A stretch of DNA of 64,000 nucleotides from Helichrysum umbraculigerum (taxonomy: Eukaryota > Streptophyta > Magnoliopsida > Asterales > Asteraceae), in NCBI GenBank assembly GCA_949592205.1, contig CATIUR010000001.1, forward strand, positions 337,471,250 to 337,535,249, written 5' to 3'. A model generated the notes under the pieces. That model was not told where the DNA came from, did not search any database, and saw only the letters and a program-made list of their open reading frames with translations. Shown here one piece after another: positions 32,849 to 45,096 of this stretch. Position 1 is the first letter of the stretch. Each line of letters opens with the position of its first letter. The translations under genes and the position numbers were made by a program.

Positions 32849-35305
32849 CTATTGCTGGCAGAATTGCAGTTTAGTGGGGGAGGGAGTAAGCAATGTGACT
32901 GCGTTACTTATTCCTCCTACCGCTTTGTCTAATCTTTGGATGAATTCATCGAATACTTTGGGATCTGCAATGGGTTGTGGTTGGTTTCTGGTGCGTTTGG
33001 AATATTCTTCCAGTGTTTTTCTTCTCGTGGGATGGTTGTGGTTACTTCCAGCCATTTCATCAGTGGTAAATGGATTAGGTGGCAGTATGCTTCTTCTGTT
33101 TTCTTCTTCCATCTTTCTTGTTCTGATTATTTCTTCCATCATTTGGTTGTCCGCTGATGCGTTCTTTGTCTCTTGTCCTATCCGTCGGAGGTCAATCGGG
33201 AAATATGGCATGATTGCCATTTCCTTGCTAAATTTCCTTTCACTTGTTGACCTTTTAGTTTCTTCGTCCTTTGTGGTCTTGTTGGTGATTATGTACATAT
33301 CGGCTTGTTCTCCAGCATTTGGATTGTCGATATGGAATGTGATGGTTTCTCCTTGGGACTGCAAGCTGATGGTTTGTGCGAAGACGTTGATAGTTGCTTT
33401 GGCCATATTCATGAAAGGTCTTCCTAGTATGATTGGGATGTGTACATCTTTCTGCATATCCATTACTACAAAATCTGCTGGGTAAAGAAATTTGTCAATC
33501 CTAACTAAAACATTTTCAGCTTTTACCCTAGGGTGTTTGACTGAGTGGTCAGCAAGCTCAATGCTCATTTTGGTAGGTCGAAGATTTTCTAACTCAAGCC
33601 TCCTGAAAAGCGAGTATGGCATAAGATTAACACTAGCTCCTAAATCGGCAAGAGAACAGATAATGCCTGAATTGTAAATGGAACATGGGAGAGTAAAACG
33701 TCCGGTATCTCCGAGTTTTTCAGGAATGATATTTTTCAAGATAGCTAAACATTCCTCGTTCAGCGGGAAATTGGGTACTTCGGGTACCTTATCCTTGGTT
33801 GTAAGAAGTTTTCTGAAGTACTTTTTGGAATGAACTTCAGGTACAGTATCTAGAAATTTCCTATCAAGCTTAAAAGACTTAAGCTTGTTGGGTCACTATT
33901 TAAGACGAGCCGGAAATGGAATGTTTACTTTCCTATTTGGTGTAGACTCTAAATCCATTGTCGATGGGACAACAGGTGGTTCCTTCACCGGAGAAGAAAC
34001 GGAAGGTGGGCTATGTGCTACCTGAGAGTCTAGAATATGAGAAGCCTCCTTACGGCAACTAGTTGGACTATCTTGAGGTTTAGCGTTAATACGTTGTGCT
34101 AATTGTCCTAATTGGGATTCGAAAGATTTTAACAAAGTCAGTTAATCTCTTAAGATGAGATTAGCTTGGTCTTGTCGAGCCGAGATTCCTTGAATGACTT
34201 GTATCAGGGTGCCGTCAAAACTAGAGGTTTGTAAGGAAGAGGGTTCAGAAGGTTGTGGTTGGTAAGTTAGGGGGTTATTCCTAGGTGGGTTAAGAGAAGG
34301 GTTAGTATTGGGCGGAGTTAGATGAGATTGTGGAATTTGGGCTGAGTGGTTCGTATTAGCACAATTAAGGCAGGTTTGAACTTGACATACTTGTTGTGGT
34401 TGACTTTTTAATTCCTTGATCTCTTTGGTTAGTTCTTCCACTTGCCGAGTGAGAGTTTTAATAGCTTCAGTCCCGATTATAGTAGGTGGATTCACTATTG
34501 AGGGGTGATTTTCACTGTTCCAGTCATGGTTGTGCATTGTCATTTTCTCAATAAGGCTCCAAACGTCATCGGCAGTACAATTCATAAAACTGCCTTGAGA
34601 GGCGGTATCAAGTAAAGGACGGTGATGTGGGAAGAGACCATTGTAGAAAATGTGTAACTGGTTTGAGCGTTCAAAACGATGATTTGGACATTTGTTAAGC
34701 AATTTCTTAAAGCGTTCCCATGCATCGTAGATTGATTTATCACGAACTTGACGGAAGTTTATGATGTTGGTCCTAAACGTAGCTTGTTTTTATGGAGGGA
34801 AATATTTGGCCAAAAATTTGGTTGCTAATTCTACCCAAGAGGTTATAGAGTTAATTTTTAGTTCCTCAAACCAAGTTTGTGCATTGAGAGTGAGTGAGTA
34901 GGGAAATAGGTATAGATAGACTATGTCCTTGTTAACCCCAATCGGCTTAAAAGAGTTGGATAAGGAAATGAATTTGTCAAGGTGGGAGTTTGGATCATCA
35001 TTTGGTAGACCATGAAATTGACAGGTGTTTTGGACTAACTGAACAATGTGGGGCTTTAATTCAAATGAGGCTCTATCGATTTCTAGATAGACGATTGGTC
35101 CTCCTCGACCTTCAATCAGAGGTTTAGAGTCATCAGCCAGAGTGAAACGTGCGGCTATCGTAGTCTCGTCTGCAGGTGGAAGATTAGCTGAATGGAGAGG
35201 GGTAACGTAATTTCTAAAAGTAGTAAAAGGAAGGAAAAACGAATAAAGACGTAGAGGTTTAAGGAAAAGATTCCATCCTAAAGGTTCACTAGCGATTAAG
35301 TTCAT
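32849..35305 (-). pseudogene. E5 gag-protease remnant
   Basis: Four minus-strand pieces, all in one reading frame: Gag N-terminus (35305-34790, with the FELKPHIVQLVQNTCQFHGL region), Gag middle (34702-34142, with KCPNHRFERSNQLHIFYNGL), Gag end (34135-33896) and aspartic protease (33739-32849, LADLGASVNLMPYSLFRR and IILGRPFMNMAKATI). Breaks are in-frame stops at 34790, 34142 and 33896 with no frameshift between pieces, so it decayed mainly by point mutation. The protease resembles that of E4 but is clearly a different family member. The normal role is assembly of the particle and its maturation. Confidence 0.85.
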
Positions 35306-35334
35306 CTTGACGCCTAAAGATCGTACAGTTGGTT

Positions 35335-35357
35335 CCCCGGCAGTGACGCAAAAAACT
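35335..35357 (-). other. E5 primer binding site
   Basis: The minus strand reads TTTTTTGCGTCACTGCCGGG next to the LTR end GGGCGCGTCA. It is an Asp-tRNA-like primer site with two differences from the E4 version. Confidence 0.7.
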
Positions 35358-37707
35358 TGACGCGCCCCCAGCCGTCGGTAAGGAATTTACCTTGTCGTTG
35401 CACCGTCTACTGGAGGCGTGTCAGTGGGTGTTTTAAACTTATAAGTGTGGGGCCTAAGTTTCCCTAACAATGCTAATCCTAAGGGCGGGAAATTGGTAGG
35501 TATGACCCAGATTCGTTCTTCAAACCGACTGAATTGAAACTTAGACGAGGTAGATGATGGCTTTCAAACTAGTGAAGGGTTTATAAAGTAGTGGGGGAGT
35601 TTTTGGTTTTTTATATTAACTAACTTAGGCAAGTAAATAAATAAAAGCGAAATAAAATAAAGCGTAAAAAAGATAAGATAAAGATAGTGTTTGCTGAGAT
35701 TTCGTTAAATAAGTTATGGGATGATGTTTAGAGAAACTGTTATGAAAGATGTTTGGTAATTACTATTCTTGGATACTTATGATGTAAATACTAGATTCCC
35801 TACTAATTAAAATCTCATTAGCATGTCACACAGGAACTGGGTTATGGTGATTCTGATCAGACTGACATGCTCAACTCTCAACACTTGTCTTATGAAGAGT
35901 GGCAGATCAATTATAAAGTACGACCGTTCTTAACATCACAAAGTATTTAGAATAATAGCAAAATCTTAATTTTAGTTTAATATTACTTTCTTATGAACGG
36001 TGACAAAAATCTGGAAGTACTAGACAAAACTGGATCACTTAACGATTCCTCGTCATCCTAATAAATTTGTATAAAAGTTCAGTTATGAATTTAAACCAGC
36101 CCTTGCTTAAGACTTCCCAATAACCCCCTAGTTATTCACATCGTTCCTCACTTAAAGTGGTTCCGCCGCTTCAAACATTGGCCATGTCTTGTCCTACGGT
36201 AATCCCCCATGTAGTCTTGCAGTTCCATAGTTTCATACCTTTTGACAAATTATATTGACACAAATGACTGACTACCTTTTATTTGGACGTCATTAAAAAG
36301 GTGTTGTAATCACGTTTATTGGTGGAAAGGCGATAGGTTAATTTAAAGTTTAAAAGTCTATTTAGAAAGGTTAATTAAACTAGGTTTCTCATTTTTATAA
36401 CATTAGTCTGTAATATAACAACCTTCAGTTGTTACACAGCTTCCACGTATTTGTACTACACCTAAAGTGTTTCCACCACTATAATGCGTAACAGTCGAAT
36501 AGGGGCCATCATATTACTTCGTAATATTTTATCGTTCCGTAATTTGACTACCTTCGGTCGTTCCTCGACTTCCATACATATGTACTCCACCTTGAAGTGT
36601 TTCTAGTACTATATCGAGGAACAGTCGAATAGGGGCCGTCATATTACACTATTATTATTTATTAATCATCCCATAATTAACTAACTACATCGCAAACAAA
36701 CACAACAAGTATATTACTCTCTAATCATGGCAATAACTAAATCTAGCATAATTAATATAAACGTAATTAATTAAGATAGATAAGGATAGAGATATCCGTG
36801 ATTAAAATGCGAGAAGGAATATACTTGAATTAAATATCGCAACTTCCAAGTGTACACAAAAAGATTACAAGACGCTCCGCTCTTTCGTTCTATTACAGTT
36901 GCGCTCTGAAACTAATCTAGAGTGAGAAATAGAGAGGGAAAGAAATCTGACTTTTTATAGAGAGAGAAAGTAATTTTTGAGTGCATAGGAAGGTGTGTTT
37001 TTCAATTACGAATCCAACAGTATATTTATAGCTGAAATCCGGCTCACGATAGCGAAGTTAGGCTCATTTTAGCGAAAAAACGCGCACGGTATGCATACGA
37101 AACGAAAAAGGTGGTGCACGGACCAAAAAGTTGGCCGGCACCGGGTGGTAACGGGCAGGCACCGGCCCAAGGAAGCAAAAAGGCAGCCGGCGGCGGCCCA
37201 ATGCCGGCCGTACGCCTTCTTCGGTTCACGTTTTTGTGCGTATCTCCTTCGTTATGCATCCGATTGTGATGATTCTTTTTGCGTTGGAATCAATTTTTAA
37301 AAATGAAGATTTTGATGTAAATAAATCCCTGAGATGATTTTCCTATCTTGAGATGTCTTGTTCCGAATGTTTTGAATCTTTCGCAGCGCGTAGAATTTTC
37401 ATTCTTTATCCATTTTTGTTGATTATTTTTGCGTTGGATTAAATTTTTGAAAATGAAGACTTCAGTATGGATAAATCTCTGAGATGACTTTTTTTTCTTG
37501 AAATCTTGTCTTGGTTGCCTTGAACCTTCAAACGCGTGTGAAATCTTCGTTTTTCGTCCGTTTTGCCTGATTTTTCTCGTGCTTCTTTTTTTTGACCTAC
37601 TTGACAAAATATCATTGATTAATGCAATATTTGAGCTAATTTGCCAAGTATTGTTCTAAAATGAGAGAGATATCGTTAGTAAAAACGTGACTTTTTACGC
37701 GATATCA
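35358..37707 (-). repeat. E5 5' LTR
   Basis: 2350 bp; the minus strand starts TGATATCGCGTAAAAAGTCA and ends CCGACGGCTGGGGGCGCGTCA. The start and the AAAAAGTCACG motif are shared with E4. Contains a ~150-bp tandem duplication at 37278-37570 and a GC-rich CCGGC-rich patch at 37130-37215. Confidence 0.8.
37278..37570. repeat. ~150-bp tandem duplication in E5 LTR
   Basis: Two diverged copies each start near TTTTTGCGTTGGA, continue with AAAATGAAGA and AAATC(C/T)CTGAGATGA, and end in a stretch with TTTCGCAGCGCG or CAAACGCGTG. Confidence 0.72.
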
Positions 37708-38507
37708 ACCCCCTTTGGTTAACCTAGTTTGACTTTTAGTCAAACTAAATATAACTTTAACTTTCATGATCATATCCATTTCTAAAGTTTAACTATTCGG
37801 ATTACTACTTTAATTATGATCAAACATTATATAAGCATCATCACTACACCTTCAACTATTATTTATATTAATTTGCACTAATTTGCAAGAGTTTGACATA
37901 AACCATCAACATCATTATTAACATAGCTTGAAACTCTTAACCTTTAGCTTGTATTAATCAAGTTACCACTTTAATATTGATTAACAACATTCTAACAACC
38001 CCTTTAACTAGAAATTAAGATAAGTTAACACCAATCATCAACTTTTGAATAGAATCCACTTTAATCACTATGTACATAAATCAATTAATCAACTTTTAGA
38101 TTAAGTTAGGGTTATCAACAATCATATCTACACTTACACTTCAATAATCAATCATAATATAATTAACCTTAATTTTGTTTTAGAACCCATCAATTTCTCA
38201 AACCCCCTGACAACCCAATTTATAGGTTAAAATTGATGAGAATATACACATACATTGGGTAGAGATGATACTTGGATGATCATTTCAACTTCTTAAGCTT
38301 CAGTTCGTGTTTAATAATCGATTTTTGTTCTCCCTTTTTGGTTCTCACGACTCCTATCTCTATGTTGTTGTTTCAGGAAGTGTTTAGAAGGTGAGTTTGG
38401 ATACCTGTGTATGCGTACGTGTGTGTATGTGTATATGTATGTTTTAATTGATTTTATTCTCTTCAATTATTATTGTCTGAAACTTAAAAACCATTCACAA
38501 TTATTAT
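37708..38507. other. AT-rich spacer, no gene recognised
   Basis: No ORF of note. A donor-like AAGGTGAGTTTG occurs at 38389, and with the GGGGTGTTACA end at 39551-39561 it could mean that this whole stretch is the remnant of another gypsy LTR split by the foldback element. Low confidence. Confidence 0.35.
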
Positions 38508-38516
38508 TATTTTACA

Positions 38517-39478
38517 GGGTTAATAATGGTTTAATTCCTAAAGTTTCACTTTTTTTTCGTTTTAACCACTCAACTTTTTTTTTGAATGTTTTAACCACTC
38601 AACTTAGGGTCAATAATGGTTTAATCCCTGAACTTTCAATTTGTTTTCGTTTTAACCACTCAACTTTGTTTTAAACGTTTTAACCACTCAACTTATGAGT
38701 TGACCATACTTTAACCACTAAAGTTCATTTAATCATTTAAAAAAACCCTTTCGTTAACTTATAAAGAAAGTTTAGATCGAGATATATAAACTTTGAACTG
38801 ATTTTTTATCGACCAAGGTTGTCAAGAGAGAGATCTTACCTAGGATCGTTTTTGTCTTCACAAGATCGAAATCGTAAGATCAAATCAGGAACGTAAGATC
38901 TTACGATTTCGATTTGAGCATATGATCTTACGATGTCGATCCGATCCGATCTTACTTAACATGAATATAAGTTAAGAAAATATAAATTAGTTAATTTTTG
39001 TCCAATAAAAGGTTAATAGGTTTATTATTTGTCATGCAATTAATCTTTTATATGCATTATAATACACATTTATGAGATCATAATGTATGAGTAGGATCTT
39101 ACGATCCCGATTTGATCTTACGATTTCGATCTTGTGAATACAAAAACGATTCTAGGTAAGATCTCTCTCTTGACAACCTTAGTCGATAAAAAAATCAGTT
39201 CAAAGTTTATATATCCCGATCTAAACTTTCATTATAAGTTAACGAAAGGGTTTTTTAAATGGGTAAATGAACTTTAGTTGTTAAAGTATGGTCAACTCAT
39301 AAGTTGAGTGGTTAAAACGTTTAAAACAAAGTTGAGTGGTTAAAACGAAAATAAATTGAAAGTTTAGGGATTAAACCATTATTGACCCTAAGTTGAGTGG
39401 TTAAAACATTCAAAAAAAAGTTGAGTGGTTAAAACGAAAAAAAAGTGAAACTTTAGGGATTAAACCATTATTAACCCT
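38517..39478. mobile_element. Mutator-type foldback element with 9-bp TSD
   Basis: 962 bp flanked by the perfect 9-bp repeat TATTTTACA (38508-38516 and 39479-39487). Arms of about 330-370 bp are near-perfect inverted copies, starting GGGTTAATAATGGTTTAA on both sides. Each arm holds internal direct repeats of TTTTAACCACTCAACTT (four or five copies). The centre carries many GATCTTACGAT words. There is no ORF. A 9-bp duplication and G-start termini fit a non-autonomous MULE (inference). Confidence 0.88.
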
Positions 39479-39605
39479 TATTTTACACAAATAATAATAA
39501 TAACTCAAAATAAATATTTTTACTTTTATTAAAATAATAGCTCAAATTTTGGGGTGTTACATTAGTGGTGTTTCTATTATGTGTAATACATTACAAAGTT
39601 TGATC

Positions 39606-41010
39606 GTAAACGTTACACATTTTTTGTCATTTAACATGTGTTGGTTATAGGATAAAAAATATATTATAGTCTCTTACAATTTGCATGATAAATATTATAT
39701 TTCTTCATAATTGAAAGATCATGACATATCATAGCTCGTACTAAAATCAAAAATCATTTTAAGATACTCAACATTAATATATTAATTTTGATAATGAATT
39801 ACACTTTTATAGATATATAGATTATATATAATTTATTTCTATATTTTAATGATTATCAGATTATATATCGTAATATACTAACTTCATAAATTATTTGAAT
39901 TGACAAAAGTTTGAAATATTGCATAATATATCTAAAAGGGTAGTAAAGAATTTCAAACATATATTTTGTATGACTTTAAAATATCATGTCAAAATCTTTA
40001 TTTATGAGTATAGAAGATAACTACCTTTCATAAATAATATTCAATATCAAAACAATGATAACTGATATTCTAATTTCTAATATCCATTAAAATGTTATGT
40101 CAGTTGCATCAGTCATAATACAATCAAATGATTATGGGATTTAGTAATTTGTAACCTAAATAATTTATGATGTGTTAACTTTCATAATTAATTAAAGTTT
40201 GATTGTTTAAAGACTATTAAGATTGCTAGAAGAGTAATTTTGTAATTTGTATTGTCCCATTTTTTAAGATTAAGACTTAAGGTCCAAACTCTTTATTAAG
40301 TAGTATAGAATTGTAAAGTTACACGTTTTTTGTCATTTAATTTGTGTTGGTTATAGGATTTAATATATATTATAGTCTCTTACAATTTGCATGATAAATG
40401 TTATATTTCTTCATTAATTAAAAGGTCATGACATATCATGGCTTGTACTAAAATTAGAAAACATTTTAGGATACTCAACATTGATATATTAATTTTGATA
40501 AAGAATTATACATTTATAGATACATAGATTATATTTATATTATTACTATATTCTAATGATTTTCATATTATATATTGTAATATACTAACTTCATAAATTA
40601 TTTGAATTGACAAAAATTTGAAATGTTGCATAATATATCTAAAAGGGTCGTAAAGAATTTCAAAAATATATTTTGTAAGACTTTAAAATATTGTGTCAAA
40701 CTATTTATTTATGAGTATAGAAGATAACTACCTTTCATAAATACTATTCGATATCAAAACAATGATAACTGGCATTCTAATATCCATTAAAATGTTATGT
40801 CAGTTACATCAGTTATAATACAATCAAATGATTATGGGATTAGATATTTTGTAACCTAAATAATTTACGATGTGTTAACTTTCTTAATTAATTAACTTTC
40901 TATTGTTTAAAGACTAATTAAGATTGCTAGAAGGGTAAATTAGTAATTTATATTGTCCCCTTTTTTAAGATTAAGACTTAAGGTCCAAATTATTTATTAA
41001 GTAGTATAGA
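39606..41010. repeat. ~705-bp direct tandem duplication
   Basis: Copy A (39606-40311) and copy B (40313-41010) share long stretches such as ATTATAGTCTCTTACAATTT, ATCAAAACAATGATAACTG and GACTTAAGGTCCAAA, at roughly 88-90% identity by eye. Both end TTATTAAGTAGTATAGA. The reverse complement of that end, TCTATACTACTTAATAA, resembles plant Helitron 5' ends, but no convincing CTRR hairpin end was found. No ORF. Confidence 0.8.
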
Positions 41011-42082
41011 TATATTACTCCACTTTCAAAATTGGGGTACTTATTAGGTGAATTTAAATTTTTAAATTTGGAAGATAAACATAAACATTACTTATAAAAA
41101 AGGATACTGCACATTTTCATCTTCACATATTTTAGTACACACATATTAAAACCTTACAAAAAACAGCTCATTTCTATTTATATATTGGGTTTGTAAAAAG
41201 AAGCACTTGTTATTAGTTATTATTGTTTATTTAGTTATTTAATATTATTTTCTTTTTTGTAGTTGTTGGAAAAGTCAAAAACCGTGCGAATGGATAAGAG
41301 AAAAAAGGGTAGAGAAAACGACATTTGTGTAAACTACACGTAGAAGTCCAAGGAATTCACTACTTTTTTTTATTAAATTTATTTATTTATTACTCCGTAT
41401 TATCTTTTTGGCTAGTTTAAAATAATATTATTAATGTCATGACGCTTTTAATACGTCAGATCATATTGCTGGAACAATGAAAATATTATAACAATCGGCA
41501 CCAACTTTTAATCTTGTAGTTGTTCATGTTTAAGTTAGCGAATTACTATTTTGTTTAGTTTTTATTTACTAAACAAGCAACTTAATTAAATTAAATGTAT
41601 AGTCGTCATTCAATGAGTAGAGTTATACAAGTTCTTATTAGGTTCGTAGTTTCGTACTATGTGTACCATTCCAAAATATAATGTTAAAATATCCATTATT
41701 GATGGATTTTAATGTGTGACCTTAATTTTTTTTTTCTTCTTAATATGGAATTGTATATTTGAAGGAGATGCATATTAAACGAAAAATTGGGTGAATATTA
41801 CAAAGTATCTCACTTAATCACATTATTTCCTTATTAAACTTGTACTCTCTTTATAACGCATACAACAGAAGATGCATAAATCTTCTGGTTATCACTATTA
41901 AAATATTTTATTTAGATACTATTTATTTCATAGTTAGTTTATAGGTATTCATCTTTGAGTGGTTGAATAATGGCATCACTTTGATACTATTTTGTAATTG
42001 CCTGAAACCTTGTTGAAGTATATGATTCTATAACGCGAAAGTTAACGGAAAAGAATCTAAAAAAAAGTTACCAACATTTTTT
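41011..42082. other. AT-rich region, no gene recognised
   Basis: Nothing supported beyond scattered A/T runs. Confidence 0.5.
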
Positions 42083-42319
42083 AGTTAATTACATGATTGG
42101 TCTCTGTGGTTTACACACATTAACACACCTAGTCTTTATACTTTACTTTTTATGTTTGGAGTCCAAAAACATAAAACTTGTTGCGCTATTCGCCCCCTCC
42201 TCCGACTTAAATTACCAACATACCCTTACAGTGGCGGTAGGAGGGTGTGGGCATTGTGGGTGGTTGCCCACACTAGAATTTCTGTAAGTAGGGTTATATG
42301 TATATTAAGCTAGAAACAA

Positions 42320-42480
42320 TAAGCATCTGCCCACGTAGCTTAGTGGTTTACCCTTTACCTTTTAACCTTTTGGTTAGTAGTTCGAGTCCAAGCCCACCAG
42401 TTCTTTTGTTTCTTTATTCTATTCCTCTTCTTCCTATCGATGTAGTACCTAGTATTTCTTCCCCTTTATTGCTTAATAAC
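42320..42480 (+). mobile_element. tRNA-derived SINE-like fragment
   Basis: A-box TAGCTTAGTGG (42336-42346) and B-box GTTCGAGTCC (42380-42389) match the RNA polymerase III promoter consensus at a spacing of ~33 bp. The body is pyrimidine-rich. No cloverleaf of a functional tRNA can be drawn with normal stems, so a SINE head or tRNA pseudogene is more likely than a tRNA gene. Confidence 0.45.
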
Positions 42481-42570
42481 TAAAACTAACTAGTTATAAT
42501 AAAATGCTACTATTAAAAGAACAATAATTAAACTATATCAAATGATGATAGATTTTCTTCATTTTTTTCC

Positions 42571-42867
42571 GGTTTTAAGTCAACGATCGCCAACGTACTT
42601 TCCTTTTTGTTCCGAGATCACCAATCAACCGGTTTTATTACCATGATCACCAACGAACTTTCAAAAAATGAATTTCTTTGTAATTTTTATTGGCGATCTT
42701 AACTCCGTATTAAAACTATGTTGACGATCTCCAACCCGTAGGTAAAAGCAGATTGGTGACTTCGACACGAAATTTGAAAGTTCGTTGGTGATCATGGTAA
42801 TAAAACCGGTTGATTGGTGATCTCATAACAAAAAGGAAAGTACGTTGGCGATCATTGACTTAAACCC
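42571..42867. mobile_element. Short foldback MITE with 9-bp TSD
   Basis: 297 bp. Inverted arms of ~95 bp begin GGTTTTAAGTCAACGATCGC on the left and GGGTTTAAGTCAATGATCGC on the right (reverse complement), and both include CCAACGTACTTTCC and AATCAACCGGTTTTATTACC. The 9-bp repeat TTTTTTTCC at 42562-42570 and 42868-42876 fits a MULE-type duplication, though it is low-complexity. Confidence 0.82.
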
Positions 42868-43847
42868 TTTTTTTCCCATAATCTAAGTCCGTAAAAATAT
42901 ATATAAGCACATATGCATTATAATTCAGCCATGGATGTAACACCCGCCAAATTAGGACTAGTAATTAGTTCCTAATCATATGTTAAGACATGTAATTAGT
43001 TCTATGTTAGGCTAATTAATGTATCGAATTATATATATTGTTGAATATATATGAAAATGCGATTGATTTAATCGTACGCAATTTAAAATCGAATGTATTT
43101 CGGTTCCATAAATACGGACGTTGGTGACACAATTTATAATTAAGTATAAAACGTTATCTGAAAACATTACTGGGTCTAAACCAATGTTTAAATTATATTC
43201 CCAAAGTTTTCCCGCTTCGTACAATTAAAACCTACCTAATTAACAACAAAATACGCAAATTATCTAAATCACATTTTAAATCTTTAAAATTTTAGATAAA
43301 GAGTAAAACAATTTAATTAAATTATTAAACAAAATTCGTATTTTAAAATGGATAATTAACGCGTGAAATATTTATTAAAACGTTAAATGACGGGGAAAAC
43401 GAACACCACGCGGAGCGCGGGGCGAAGACTGAAAAGTGGGAGACTTAACCTCCCACCTTCCACCTCTTTCTCTCATTTCCTTCCTATCTCTCTCTCTTAC
43501 TCCCTTTTTCTCTCATTTCTTCAAAAATCACCAAACCACCACCTCCATCAAAATCGCAAAATACTACCACTATATGACCTTGGATTTTCAAGACCCTTTG
43601 GAGAAAAACGTTCACCACTTCACGATCTACAACGCCATCTTTTCGGATTTTCAATCCGACAATTTGTAAGTTTCCGACAAAATCCCGAAACCACTCGATT
43701 CTTAGTATTTTCGCTTGTTAGTTGTTTATATAACTTATATATGTCCATTACAAAGTGTAGAACACGATTTTATAGCTTAAAAACGGGTTTGAATTGGGTT
43801 TTTGGCCAGAAAAATCTCGACAGTCGGACTTTCTGGGCTGGTGTTCT

Positions 43848-44130
43848 TCAATGCGACACAAGCCTTGTGTCGCATGTAGTGTCGTATTTTGCATGTTATG
43901 TCGCACCTAGTGTCGTATAAATTCTTTTGTGTCGTACCCTCTACGACACAACGTTGTGTCGCATATTATGTCGCAAACTTCATACGACACAATCACTATG
44001 TCGCTGTTGAATCAGCATCTCGCATATATGCGACACAACCCTTGTGTCGTATAGATATTGTGTCGCATTTCTATGCGACACAACCCTTGTGTCGCATAAC
44101 CACCTTTGTGTCGCACGTTGTGTCGCAGAA
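43848..44130. repeat. GTGTCGCA / TGCGACAC inverted-repeat cluster, 5' LTR
   Basis: About 18 copies of GTGTCG or CGACAC occur in both orientations, often paired as GCGACACAACCCTTGTGTCG. This could form many alternative hairpins. It sits in the same LTR position as the CGTCGC cluster of E2 and the 20-bp array of E1. Confidence 0.85.
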
Positions 44131-44674
44131 AACAGCAGGTTTTCAAACTAAAATTTCACTAAGTGTCAAACCTATATAACTTCAAACACTTATACGATAC
44201 GACTTATAAAACACATTGGAACACACTTGTAAGTGCAAAACACCAATAACATGATAATAATACTTAAAGTTTATTATTTCAAATCCGTCACCAATGGGCC
44301 GTACACGTTTTCAAACACTTAACAAATCAACCAAATCGTAGTAATTTAGACATATATATAGTTGTGTAACAACTACAAGGGTGATTTTTTGAGATACCCA
44401 ATCATGTTTATAACCATCGCGTGTCGTGGACACCCTCAGGTTACAAGTCTTTGGACTTCATCACTCGGCTAATCAACTTACGTTTATTTAAACGCTTACA
44501 GACTCAGGTGAGTCTCATGGCCCCTCTTTTTACTGTTTTACTCAGGGGTGTGATATATTGCTCATTTTTAACATGTGAACGCAAGTACAAACATTTCATA
44601 TATATTACATGAGTTTTTCACAACTAATCATTTAAAGTCCTCCGTCAGCATAGTTGTTAATACGTTGTAGCGTG

Positions 44675-44789
44675 AATATTAGTATATGGTACCATATAGG
44701 ATTGACCCTCCTCGTCCGGGTTAGCAAGCACTAACCGGGTAAACGGACGTACTAATATTTGGGAAGACGAATGTTGATTAGGCATTCGT
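44675..44789 (+). other. Covarying 115-nt RNA structure (E3 5' LTR, first copy)
   Basis: AATATTAGTA pairs perfectly with TACTAATATT; hairpin TATATGGTACCATATA; CGTCCG with CGGACG around GGTTAG/CTAACC; hairpin ACGAATG/CATTCGT. Relative to E1, P2, P3 and P4 each show a double change that keeps pairing. A second copy lies at 44982-45096. Confidence 0.76.
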
Positions 44790-44981
44790 GGAGGCACCTC
44801 GCCCGGAACTCTCTATAGGGGACCCGGCCCTCGAGTTAAGCTCAACTATGTGCTCATGGATGTATACACGATTACTAACATGTGAACGCAAGTACAAACA
44901 TTTCATATATATTACATGAGTTTTTCACAACTAATCATTTAAAGTCCTCCGTCAGCATAGTTGTTAATACGTTGTAGCGTG

Positions 44982-45096
44982 AATATTAGTATATGGTACC
45001 ATATAGGATTGACCCTCCTCGTCCGGGTTAGCAAGCACTAACCGGGTAAACGGACGTACTAATATTTGGGAAGACGAATGTTGATTAGGCATTCGT
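44982..45096 (+). other. Covarying 115-nt RNA structure (E3 5' LTR, second copy)
   Basis: Second copy produced by the 307-bp tandem duplication, identical in pairing to 44675-44789. Confidence 0.75.

Larger units (their letters stand above)
32791..37707 (-). mobile_element. E5: partial Athila-like retrotransposon hosting E4
   Basis: The 5' LTR (35358-37707), primer site, gag and protease are present on the minus strand. RT, integrase and the 3' LTR are absent. E4 starts exactly where the E5 protease region stops (32790/32791), so E4 inserted into E5. A later deletion removed the far side of E5 together with part of the E4 3' LTR. Confidence 0.78.

Noticed and set aside
32874..33485. 203-codon plus-strand ORF opposite the E5 protease
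   Set aside because: Antisense shadow of the gag-protease frame, with hydrophobic composition from complementing polar codons.
42336..42410. Functional tRNA gene
   Set aside because: A and B boxes fit, but no acceptor or anticodon stem can be drawn.
44421..44612. Short ORFs in E3 LTRs (44421, 45157, 52644, 53071 and minus-strand 45345, 53259)
   Set aside because: Repeated only because of LTR duplication; no domain, frames not conserved in other families.
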